A stretch of DNA of 64,000 nt from Filobasidium wieringae (taxonomy: Eukaryota; Basidiomycota; Tremellomycetes; Filobasidiales; Filobasidiaceae): positions 625,162-689,161 of the forward strand of contig BCIV01000003.1 of assembly GCA_001600055.1 (NCBI GenBank). The letters run 5' to 3'. A program made the translations under genes and the position numbers. Every line of letters starts with the position of its first letter. Position 1 is the stretch's first letter. A model generated the notes under the pieces. That model was not told the DNA's origin and searched no databases. It saw only the letters and a program-made list of their open reading frames with translations. This document shows positions 1-10,055 of the stretch, piece by piece.

Positions 1-332
1 TCATGGCTTTGGTTGCTATGTATCAACTCGAAGACTCGTCGGTTCAGGTCATTCCAGAGAGCGTTAAGTGCATCATCTTGCGGATGATCTTCGCTATATG
101 CTGCGACCTAAGACGATATAACAATTGTCAATAGGTTGATAGCTTTGCTATGAAGTATATCACCCACATATTCCCGTACTTCAATCGCAGCTTGCTCTCG
201 AACGTCACCGTTCCTAAGCCCAGAGCGATAGCGGTTAGCAGAGTAATATCGAGGCGATTGTTCACTATGGATTCACCTGCTTTTCAGGGAATTGAACAGC
301 ACGGGCAAAGCATCTGACGGAGCTGCAGCCAT
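1..332 (-). CDS. TOR1: TOR serine/threonine kinase, N-terminal fragment (runs off left edge)
   Basis: The first three exons are visible: 277-332, 164-213 and 1-100, joined by GTGAAT...TAG and GTGATA...CAG introns in consistent phase. They give about 68 residues starting MAAAPSDALPVLFNSLKS, followed by RNGDVREQAAIEVREYV and then WNDLNRRVFELIHSNQSH. This matches the start of the HEAT-repeat region of TOR kinases (short repeat with 'SRN..VR.QAA.EL', then 'LNRRVFELIHS..SHE'). TOR is the central growth kinase of TORC1/TORC2, acting at vacuole, ER and plasma membrane. The kinase domain lies outside the window, so the call rests on this short stretch. The start codon is the only ATG in frame before the intron. 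It is divergent from VPS51 across about 425 bp. Confidence 0.72.
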
Positions 333-757
333 TATGCCTGGCCAAAACCCTTGACGTTACCTGCGGTCCTGGCAGGAAACCCAGAGCGTCTCAGTCGTGT
401 AACAGTCAAACGGCAATGACCGCAAAGCGATCTCTATATTGCAGCTCAACCCAGTAGTGCCGGACGGTAGCCAAACAGGAAGATAAAGACGATCTGTTCG
501 ATGTGTTTTGTAGATCCTGGCTACCCACGGAATGAAGGAAGCATATATCACAACTGCTAGGCAACTAGATAGATGGTCTAGCTCAACACCGGTCTCCGGT
601 CGATGAGGTAGGAAACCGCGCTAGCCAGGACGCTTAGGCGCTCGAATAGGGCTTCATAACGTCTGGACCTATCTAACTACTCACTACTCATGCAACCTGC
701 TCATTGCTGTTGGACTCATTGGGACACAAACTGGTCACTTGTGTTCCGAACTGGTAG
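333..757. other. Intergenic, divergent promoter region TOR1/VPS51
   Basis: About 425 bp between two divergent start codons. It should hold both promoters. Short open frames on either strand here have no recognisable motif. I see no repeat or RNA gene. Confidence 0.5.
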
Positions 758-1494
758 ATGTCCATGCCACCCACCGATGCCGAACGGCGGCGAGCACAAA
801 ACAGGGAGAATCTTCGAGCTCATTATGGGATTGGAAGAGGAAATGGTCCACTTTCGCCGCTATCTGAAACTGGCAGATCACTAGGAGAAGGGACGGGCTC
901 TAGCATTATAAACAACCAGAACAGACAGGCTGTAGAAGATCCCCTAAACTTGGGTAGGTTAGAGACAGCTCTGTGCAACGGAGTTTGTTCTGATGTACCC
1001 CTTCACTGTTCGTCGGTTCGGTAGATTCACCGGGATTCTCAGCTCAGCAATATTACGCCAACCTCGTGACGAAAGCATCGCTGCCTGAGCTCATTAAAGA
1101 ATCGGTCAAGCTAACTAATGGTGAGTTGCTTAGATCGATTCATGTGCGGTCATTTGGCGAGCTCTGATCGACCCCACATCGGGCATGTAGAGGTTAAGAA
1201 TCTGAATTCCTCAAGACATAGCTTGGTTTATAACCATCACCACCAGGTCAGTGTTCCCTTATACTCTCGCGGTTGCTATGCTGATATTGCGTTCCCTCAC
1301 TGAAGCTATTTGCTGCTGGAGACACGATATCTAAACTCAATGCCAAGACCCCTGAACTTCAGGCTATCATGAATTCATTGCACGGCTCTTTCGATGAGAT
1401 GTCTAGATTGGTGAATGCAGTTCAGTCTTCTGATGAGGCTGCATCGAAACCGAACAAGGACAAGGAGGGCTTGTCTGGATTATCGAAGCAATAA
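758..1494 (+). CDS. VPS51: GARP/EARP complex subunit VPS51-like protein
   Basis: Four exons (758-953, 1025-1120, 1191-1246, 1306-1494) join in phase to a 178-residue protein. The N terminus is MSMPPTDAERRRAQNREN followed by LRAHYGIG. The core reads LDSPGFSAQQYYANLV, then LTNEVKNLNSSRHSLVY, then LFAAGDTISKLNAK and GSFDEMSRLVNAVQ. This is the Vps51/Exo84/COG1-type N-terminal region ('D.P.F....Y...L.....L.EL......L..E...L....Q.LVY.N...F..A.DTI..M'). Vps51 tethers endosome-derived vesicles to the trans-Golgi as part of GARP. The size is close to the short fungal form (budding yeast Vps51 is about 160 residues), unlike the long animal protein. A second ATG at 764 is an alternative start. It converges with the minus-strand gene ending at 1728. 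Confidence 0.8.
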
Positions 1495-1727
1495 TAGAAG
1501 AGCCTACCAAATAATAGTTGTATCACCTCACGATTCGAAACGACACAATAACGAAATCAACTTATGCAGACACGCAACCGTCAGAGTCCAGAGTATTTCG
1601 TGCTTAAATACATGCTATACATTGTTTGATGTTAAGGTTGTAAATGTACAATTGCTTGTTCTCTTTGCTTCACGTTTGTTTCACTTCTTGAGAGGTACGT
1701 CACGCTCTTTCCAGGCGTCGTCCAATC

Positions 1728-2976
1728 CTATTTGCCTATAGTTTGCCAATTTCTAGTCAGTCAAATGATTAGCAGGATAGTCTGAAAGGAGACACACTCA
1801 CCCAGCTCGCGCATCGGGAGGCGGGTTCCTCTCGGCAATCTTGCCTTCCTTAGCAGCCTTGGTCGTGGTGGGATGAGCTGGTCCCTGACCAGTTGAAGAA
1901 CGGGCAGTTTCAGAAGAAGGAACCAAATCGGGGTTAGGAGGAAGAGGACTGGAATGAATTTCGGTGGTAGCATAAGCCTCACCAGGGACAGACTAGGTAG
2001 CGGGAAAAGCATGTCAGGGGTAATTGGTTTGTTCAATGGAATGAGACAGGACTCACATATCCAGCCTGGCCAGGCTCAGGGATCTTGGCCTGGGCGTATC
2101 CGGCCGAAGGTTTCGCTGCGAGGCTTCTAGCAGAGGTGTGGTAACGGGCCTTTTGCTGAGACTCCTGGTCAGAGTGCTGAGCGTTGTCAGCACGAGACTT
2201 GGATGGAAGGGAGGGGTCGGGGGCAGCCTGTTTTTTTGTCTACGTGTCAACAAACGGCATCCAGGATAAGTCTATTGCCTGCTTTTGCTCACGTTTCCCT
2301 TTCCGCTGTCGGCCTCTCCTTCCTTGTGGTGTTTGAGATGCTCGTTTTGGTGTCCAACAACACCGCCGTCAACACGGGTCTTGGGCTTGAATCCGTCTTC
2401 CTTTACAGCTTTGTCGGTGGGATCACCCTTTGTAGTGTAAGCTCGTGCAGAGGTGGAGAAAGCCCTCGAGTTGTAAGACTTTCCAGCGGTCTTGTTGTCC
2501 TCATGCTCCTTCTTGGAAGTGCCGAGTCCTAGAGCGCTCTTAGCGGAAGCGAGGATGGAAGGGGCAGCAGCTTCCTCGGTCTTGCCGATCTCGCCAGCAG
2601 ACGAGCGAGAAGACTGGCCTCCGACCTGGTCAACGAAACTTCCAGCTTGAGCAGCCTGGTTATCAGAACTGGCATCTGCTTGAGCATCCTTCTTGTCCTT
2701 GGAGTTAGCCTTCTTTCCACCCTTGTCTTGGGCAGCAGCATCCATAGGCTCGCCGGGTTGCGACTGACCGACATCGGCCTGGTGGAAGCCAGACTTGACG
2801 CCGGCAGACTGAACGTCTAAGCCTCCCTCAAAGGAATTCTTGGCCTTGTGGACAGCATGCCTCTCCGAGTTTTCTCGGTTAGGATCCTCGAGCAAAAGAC
2901 GAGGAGTGGTCGACAGAGCTCTGTAAGCAGCGGGAGCTCGTCGGGGTGCGACAGTTCGTAGAGCTTGAATGAACAT
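1728..2976 (-). CDS. Predicted mitochondrial low-complexity protein with repeated presequence-like motifs
   Basis: Four exons (2293-2976, 2057-2227, 1802-1992, 1728-1752) join in phase to 356 residues ending in ARAGNWQTIGK. The start MFIQALRTVAPRRAPAAYRA, followed by LSTTPRLL, is a typical mitochondrial targeting presequence. The rest is Ala/Lys/Ser/Gly-rich, hydrophilic and probably disordered, with no transmembrane segment. Two further presequence-like stretches occur inside: NSRAFSTSARAYTT near residue 170 and KARYHTSARSLAAK near residue 255. No enzymatic motif is seen. I do not recognise a named family. It resembles the many fungal mitochondrial proteins of this composition. The gene structure is supported by clean phase across all three introns. 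Function is unknown. Confidence 0.7.
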
Positions 2977-3237
2977 GGTGAATGTGAGTGTAAATGTGAG
3001 CGGTTTGTTATATGGCAGTTGAGATGGAGTATGAATGCCTTCTTATTCCTGGGAATGTGAGTTTGCATGAACGATACAGCTCCTCGAGGTTATATACTAC
3101 AAGTCGTTACGAAGCGATCGATCGCAAGCAAGATGATGTCATCACACGAATCCTCAATCGTCGTCGTACCGCGGAACTCGTGATTTCGCATGGAATGCGG
3201 GCTCTGTTCGCCAAGTCCCGTCTCATCGTTATCGACA

Positions 3238-5186
3238 TTATTTAGCTTCGGGCTGCACAGCCTCTTTGGGAGTGAACTCTGTGAGCTTTGCGTGCAAATC
3301 ACTGGCTGTCTTTGCATTTCCAGCCTAATCATAGAATATAGAATTAATGGATGTATAACTCACGCGCAAGAATGACGACTTACTCGTATCGCTAAAGATT
3401 TAGCTTTTCCATCTTCGAAAACAACAGTACGGATGTGCTTCTCGGAGAGTTCAAAAGTCATCTTAGGGAACATAGATACGTTCAAAATCAGCCGTAGAAC
3501 TCCCTCTGCTCGCATGACTATGTCCAAGATTATATTAGCCAATTGGATAAGTTAAAAAACATTTGGTCTCTAGCCTACCTAGTCTTGGTGCAGTTCCAGA
3601 GCGTTTCTTGTCGACGTTGATACGTAACTGACCCGTACCGCGCTCTCTCCATGTCCCTTTATCGTCCATCACGAATAACTTGATACGAGCCTGAAAGACA
3701 GTGTCCTCGTCCTCTTCTCCAGTGTGTGCTAAGGTAATATACATATGATCAGTATATCGGCAAGCAGGATATCGGTACGCCTTACTGTCTTGAGCTTCCA
3801 ACTCGACTGTCGTCCTTTCTATTGCAGGACCAGCACCAGAGTTGGTCAGGATATCACCAAATGAAGTTGACGATTTCGCCTCGGCCTCAACTTCCTTCTT
3901 GTCTTCCTCTTGATCAGCATTCTCGGTGCTCGCGGTCTTCTTCTTCAAGGGTGTGGCAAATGGACTGGCGATAGCACCTGATGACCATCCGCCAAACACT
4001 GACGAAGAGCCGCTGGCAGTTTTGAAAGGTGACGGATGGTGGCCAGTAGCATTCGAGGAGGAAGCGACTGGCTGGGACGTGAATGCCGAAGTATGTTTGA
4101 CGGCACTGAAGGGGGAGGCCGAAGCGGAAAAGGCTCCAAAAGTCGCCTGAGTTTTCTTCACGGGCAACGTAGATGGTGCGGCAGGTGTATCAGCTGGAGC
4201 CACACCATTGGCTGCCCGAACTTTAGCAGCTATGGCCAAGAGCTCGCTAGAAGTTGAGCTGCTGCCGCTCAGGCCTGTATCTGAAGGCTTGACCGATGCA
4301 AACGGTGATGCTGCAGATGAAAACGAACCAAACGTAGCCTGAGGCTTCTTGGTAGGAGTGGCCAGTACAGCACTGGGGGTTGGCACATCAGACTCGGCGG
4401 TTCCTTTCTCTGTGGTGTCGGTTGGTGCAGCCTCTCTAATAGCTGAAGGTTCGACGCTTGGGGATTCCTGCATCAAGAACAACCTTCTCAATCTGGCTTC
4501 ACTACTTTCTACTCGGACGTATCGATATGAACTTACCTCCGTTTCGTCCTCCCTGACTCGCTTGACGATCCCATGATCAATCTTGTTAGCACTAGGTGCA
4601 CGAGAGATCATCTTCCTCTTCTGACCAGTTTCCACCGTCTCAGCATCGACACCTTCCGTAGCAGATCGCTCAATTCGATCACTAGACTCCTCCTCTTGAA
4701 CAGTAAGCAATCTACTACTGGACTTTTGGGTCTCCTCATGACTTAGATCTTCTACTTTCTTTCTGGTCTCATCGATGGATTCCTCGTGATGGGACGTCAT
4801 TGCGCTTTCCCCTTCGACCGGACTCGTTGAGCCTTCAGACCTTGCATCAGGAGGAGGTTCAGTTCGGTTCTTCTTCGCAGCCAGTGGTGCCGTAGTAGAT
4901 GTCTAAAGCAGACTTATCAGTGGCTGCGATTGCCTGCTATATCGTATTACTTACCGTCCCAGCAGATGGTTCCGTGGATCCCTCTCTGTGACGCTTCCTG
5001 TTCACCTTTAGATCTGCAATATGGACAACCATTACGCTATGTAATTGTCGAGTTGATTGTCCTTTCATACTTACTGTCCCCATCCTTTCCTTCAACACTA
5101 CCGGTTGGACTTAACAGCTCTTCGTCGCTTCCTGCTCGGATCTCCCTACTTCGGCTCGCAGACCGGCTTCTAGTTGTCGCAGTCAT
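3238..5186 (-). CDS. Ran-binding protein with FG-like motifs and C-terminal RanBP1 domain (Yrb2/RanBP3/Nup50-like)
   Basis: Exons start at 5186 (MTATTRSRSASRSREIRAG) and continue through short exons (KVNRKRHREGSTEPSAGT) into the long exon below 4900. The middle is Ser/Pro-rich with repeated FG-type units (ATFGSFSSAASPFASV, ATFGAFSASASPFSAV, SSVFGGWSS, TSFGDILTN). The C-terminal third is a RanBP1 domain: GEEDEDTVFQARIKLFVM, then GTWRERGTGQLRINV, then RLILNVSMFPKMTFELSEKH, ending TASDLHAKLTEFTPKEA. Such proteins bind Ran-GTP and assist Crm1-dependent nuclear export (Yrb2/RanBP3) or pore recycling (Nup2/Nup50). I cannot decide between these by eye. The final exon (stop at 3238) restores the conserved RanBP1 C-terminal helix, which supports the end chosen. 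A charged, KR-rich N terminus could hold a nuclear localisation signal. Confidence 0.8.
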
Positions 5187-5650
5187 GAGAGCTAACGATT
5201 AGCTGCTGACATAGGCACAGGGAATATCGATACCGTATGCAGCGACGGATGAGATCTTCAGTGATGCGGGCAGATATGTTTTGTTTACAGGTGTGCATCC
5301 AGTGCAACTGCTACCTCGAGAGCAGCTACTACAACCACCTGGAGCTTGGATTTCTCGCGCAATCGCGACGCCGTTCAACGGTCGGATGATCGCTGCTTGC
5401 ACTGCTTGTGAGGTGGAATAGGTATATATGGATACATGGAATATACGAGGACACTGCTGACTCGACTGATAGGTTTTACCTGGTACCCATCATCGCCTTT
5501 CTGCGGAAAGAGGCTTGCAGATCCAACTGTCTCTGTCGAGCATCCTCTTTATCCTGTTCAGCTGCTGATCTGTTTAGCCTTCGGGATGGTGGGGCTTTCG
5601 TGTATGAGTAACCCTATAGGGATCAGAAATCCTATCAGTTCCTTCCTTCG
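5187..5650. other. Intergenic region between YRB2-like gene and IWS1
   Basis: About 460 bp upstream of the YRB2-like start and downstream of IWS1. It contains a 67-codon minus-strand frame at 5199-5402 with a cysteine cluster (GGCSSCSRGSSCTGC). I cannot support it as a gene. No RNA gene or repeat is visible. Confidence 0.4.
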
Positions 5651-7285
5651 TCATTCGAGCTTCAAAAGACGCACTATCGTGCTTGGCCGCTTGCCCTTTC
5701 CTTCCTCTTTACTGCCCTGCTCAGTTGCCAGCGCCAGATCAGCCAAGTTCGACTTGGTCTTGATGTCACTAGCGTTGAGGGTAATTACTCCGCTGCCCCG
5801 CCCCGTTGGATATTCCTCGTTCTCAGCATGTCCCGTTGCAGCCATCCTTCCAGTAGCGGTACCTGCTGTTAAGCCAGCGGCTCGTAGGATCGGTTTGGAC
5901 CACTTGTCAATTAGAAGATTTGCTTGACGGGTGATCTCGGGTTGCACACGCTTTGTTCTGGTATAGAAGTTGACGATCTTTCCTAGACCAGAGCTTTTAA
6001 GCACGTCTTTATCTATGAGCTCGAACTGGCCAAGACGGAAGCCGTTAAACAGAAGATTGCAACTGCAATCCAGATGAAGCCGACTCACCTTTGACAATTG
6101 ACCGAGAATCGATTTCTGGATTGTTAAAGAAGGGAGAGCACCGTCCTTAAGAGGTTCGATATAGTTGGTCACAGCGGACAAGAAGTCGGTGTTTTCCAGC
6201 AAGTTTTCCTGTAACGAAGCGCTAAGGGCGACCGAGTATAAGCGTTTACTATTCGAAAAGGGTAGGAAGGAATGTGACTGACTTCTGCATGATCTGCATG
6301 ACACTGGGCAATAGCAGTGTCTTTTGAATAGCTGGCCGACCACTCTCATTCAGACGAACGTCAGCTATCACCGCAGCCCGCATCCTTTCAGTAATCTTCT
6401 CGATCTCCTTATCTTGCGCTAGATCATCTCCCTGTCAGCCAGCCATCTTATATATCAGCCAATAACCTAAATTGGGTACATAGGATGAGCCCATCGTCAC
6501 TTACCTCGTCACCTCTCTTCTTTATTCTTCGTTTTGCACCGGACTTGCCAAGTGCTTCGAACTTTGCATCGATCCTTCTCCGTGTCGCAGTCTTTTCGTC
6601 CATTTGCTCTTCAACCTCCTCTCCATCTGAGTTCACCCGAGTTTCCCTTGACTGTGTTTCTGGCTCCTTTTTAGCTCGCTTCTTCCTTTCTCCCTTGGGC
6701 TTCCTCTTGGGTGCACTCGCTACTCGGTCGTCTCTTTCCCGATCCCTTTCTTCGTCAATATCATCCTCGTCTATTGCGGTGAAGCGTCTTTTCTTATTGG
6801 ATGACATCCCGGAAGGATCATAGTCGTCTCCGCCCTCCTCATCGCTATCACTGCTACCAGCATCATCAGGAGTCATAGATCGAGGACGGGACTTTGATGG
6901 CTCTACGATATTTGCTTGTGAGTTCCAAATAAACCGGACGAAACAGAAGACGGGCTAAGAACTTACTTGGGCCATCGTCCTCGTCATCCTCAGAAGATAG
7001 ATCACTGTCATCGTCGTCGTCTCCGAACACATCATTCGCAGTATACTTCTTGGGTTGCGCAGGCTCTATCGGTTCTGGAGCTTCAACTTCCTCTTCGATC
7101 TTCTGAGAGATTGTAGTCTCCTGCTTGACATCGACCTGATCGACCTGGTCGTTGAAAAAGGGAGCCGTCTCTACTGTAGCCGGGGCTGCTATCTCTTCCT
7201 CGTACATTTGAGCTTCAGGCGCTACCTCCGCTTTGGTATCAATGACCACCGGGGCCGGATCGTAGGTCATTTCAGAATCGCTCAT
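5651..7285 (-). CDS. IWS1: Transcription elongation factor IWS1/SPN1
   Basis: The acidic N terminus (MSDSEMTYDPAPVVIDTK, then an Asp/Glu/Ser run ending DDDDSDLSSEDDEDDG) is typical of Iws1. It is followed by a basic KRKPKGERKKRAKKE stretch. Then comes the conserved core: EIEKITERMRAAVIADVRLN, RPAIQKTLLLPSVMQIMQK, FLSAVTNYIEPLKDGALPSL, DVLKSSGLGKIVNFYTRTK and ITRQANLLIDKWSKPIL. This is the TFIIS N-terminal/Iws1 fold (TND). Spn1/Iws1 binds Spt6 and RNA polymerase II and couples elongation with mRNA processing and chromatin. At least five exons are needed; introns lie near 6900-6960, 6430-6490, 6250-6290 and 6030-6090. The C terminus after the TND is short (about 60 residues) and lacks other domains. 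Confidence 0.88.
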
Positions 7286-7522
7286 CCTTTGAAATGAAGA
7301 GACACTACGACTGGTTGGACTGAGTGCGAAAGTTCACGTTACACCAGGAGGGAGATAAGATTGTCCAAAGTTGTCAGTTGTAACTGCTAATGACCTAGGC
7401 ACCAAGTCGCGTCACATGAAAGCGCGATTTGGTAACCAATTTTGCATCTTCATGTACAACCATGGAATCATATATACAGGTACTTCGTAAGGTATAGTCT
7501 CTGTCTGGGAGGGTAAAATAAT

Positions 7523-9235
7523 TCACATGAAGAACGTCGTTCTGGAAACCTCCATCTTTGGCTAATAAGACGATCGAGAGGATCAGCCAATGTCCAGCTA
7601 TAACAAGGAGGGAGAGACTGACCTTCCACTTCCATTCGTATTCCTGCTCTTCATCCAAAGCCGGTATCTTGACTTTGACATCCGGCTTCTCTTCTGGCTC
7701 CCCGTCGTCCTCTCCTTCAGCCGCGTTATCGACCTTGTCCGTGCGTTCCATATCCACATCCACCTCTTCCTCGTCATCTTCCTCCTCGTCGTCCTCGTCA
7801 TCCTTCTCTTCCTTCTCTCCGCTTCGAGGAGCCACCCCATCTGCTGCCAAGACACTGGGAAGACCTTTCCTCAGCCATCGTAGCTTCAGCGTAAATCGAG
7901 GTCCAATCTCCTGTAACCTAGCCTTTTCCATCGATGCAAACATATATCTTCAAATCGGCATAATGTCAGGCGAGCAGTCTTGTGGCGTCTCAAATGTGAT
8001 ATCGAACATACCGATGTCTTCGGAAGAACAGGAAATCACGTTGATTGTGTAGTGTTACCACTTGTCTACCTCGGAATTGAGGCATGGGAGGGAAAAGGGA
8101 ACCGAACAACCTTCCGACATTCATACCCAACAAAGTTGAGAAGTTGTTGAGGATCAGTTCGGCTATACGAAGAAGAGAAACAGTTAAGTTCTGTCAGTAT
8201 CGATGGGTATGGTTGACCTGAAATTTCACAAACTCACGAGAATGAGGAGAGGGTCTGGCGTGCCCAATGATTTGTTGACCCGTCACCACACTGGTCAACT
8301 TGAAGTAAGCCGTAGGTCCCGCAGGCAGGTTGATAATCGTGATAGCATCTACGATCGTTCAATATCAGTTTTATGTAGATTTTCATGTCTCCAGCTTCAA
8401 ACGCAGGGGCCAACACTTACTAGGCGTCTTGTGATCCTCATTGACAACGATCATCGCTTTAAACTCTCTCTTCGCTGCCCACCTGGCGATCCTACCCAGC
8501 TCGAACCCTCTTCCTTTCAGACGTTTGTAAACCTCCCCACCGGGGAAGACTGATCTCAAATCTTTCATGAATGCATGGGTGATTTGAGTTGCATGCGGCG
8601 AGGTTGTCAAGAGGATCCGAGGGGGTGCAGATGGCACGGCTTCGGTGGGGAATAGAGAAGGTTTAGTTTCCGTCTCTTCTTCCTCCTCGGCGGGGTCCTC
8701 GTCGTCCTCCATGTCCTCATCTTCATCCTCGTCACCCTTGCTTTTGGCGGATTTCGTTCGCTGAGTAGAAGGGCCGGCCCCGTTCTCATCCACATCATCA
8801 TCCCCACTTTCTTCTTCCTGTTTGACGACCACCTTCTTCTCCTTCTTGCTGACCATCCTCGATCGGGCCGCTAGCGAAGCGGCACTAGCAGGATCAGCCG
8901 TCAGGTAAGAACTAGAATCGAATTTCCTAGAATTGTCCAGAGTGCGGGGAACGTTCTTGGCCAACCTGGCTTCTCGCGCTTGATCGCCGTCGGGTTCTTC
9001 TCGTTCACGTTTTCTGGTCTATTGCACATATGATCACGATTGCATAAATAAATCTTGGTCTCAAAAAGATATACAACGAATGGACAGGATGGGAAAGGGA
9101 ATTACATAAAGCTAAAAAGGTCTACAAACTCACCTCCATCCGACGTTTCAGCTTCTCCTGAGCTTTCGCTCGCTTATCCTTCCTGTGCACTTCCGAACGC
9201 TTCATAGCATTCAGGATTCGGGACTCGGGAGCCAT
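7523..9235 (-). CDS. RPF1: Ribosome production factor 1 (Brix domain)
   Basis: Starts [20 protein letters not shown] with Lys/Arg-rich helices, as in Rpf1. A Glu/Asp-rich insert follows (8640-8820). The Brix domain then begins with [17 protein letters not shown], continues [20 protein letters not shown], then [10 protein letters not shown] and [16 protein letters not shown]. Later exons carry [40 protein letters not shown] and [11 protein letters not shown], then [19 protein letters not shown]. The last exon gives [12 protein letters not shown], the conserved C terminus (usually '[13 protein letters not shown]'). Rpf1 acts in the nucleolus in 60S assembly and 27S pre-rRNA processing. An acidic insert ([16 protein letters not shown]) between the last Brix strands and the C terminus is long for the family. 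An exon boundary at the final residues fixes the stop at 7523, so the open frame running on to 7395 is intron read-through. Confidence 0.9.
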
Positions 9236-10055
9236 CGTGCAGGTTTATATCCTAATTGAGATGGAAAAAATCGGTCAGCGACCTGCTTGACTATACGTTT
9301 GTAGCAAGACAGGGGAGAGATTCGATTCAGATAATGCGCGAGGGTTGTACACTTTAGACCTCATTCCTACCCCGCCTCTTCATTCCCTCCGAAGAGGAGA
9401 CAAAGCGACGAGACGTACAGAGAAGGTCCTCATACTGACGTGCAAATGTCTTGGCATGGGTTCATCATGATGAAGGCAGGACAAGGGAGAAAACAAGAGC
9501 AGGCGGGAAAGACATAGCTACTCACAGGTTGTGTAAAGTGGGATGGGTTTGATACGAGCGGCTGGCTCAAGGATGACAATATAGGACTCGCGAACTAAAT
9601 CGATAGTATTCGCCTGACAAGTCGCTTCAGTTTCTGAATTTTGGTAGAGCAAGCTTGAAGCCGGCGGGATCACGTGAGCAAAAGCGTTCAGCTAACGAGA
9701 CGCGGACGTCTGACCGCTTCTCATGTCCGCCGGTCAAGATTCGGCGATCTCCGGCTAATCGCGCGTTTTCGAAAGGTTGCTATCTTGGGAATTTCAGATG
9801 GAAAGCGTGACTTTGACTCGTAAAACAGGTTCAAGTGAGCGGTTCGAGCGGTTCGATCACTCGGCATCCACAACCTGGACAGGCGTTGCGAGTCACAAGT
9901 CTACAGACTACGGACAGTCAGGCAGAAGGATGGCAATAATACAGTCAGTCCGTGCCGACTCTTGGTTGCGGAACTTTCGCTCTTAACATCTCGCTGTCGC
10001 CAGTCACTCTTCTGCAGGTGATCAGTCGATCGACCCTCAACTGATACGATCCGCA
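9236..10055. other. Intergenic, divergent promoter region RPF1/MFS transporter
   Basis: About 820 bp between divergent starts. No tRNA, repeat or convincing coding stretch is seen. The length on the transporter side fits a regulated promoter, but I identify no specific binding site. Confidence 0.4.

Noticed and set aside
7395..7522. Extended 3' part of RPF1 frame
   Set aside because: The frame running past 7523 is intron read-through. The spliced last exon restores the conserved [12 protein letters not shown] ending.
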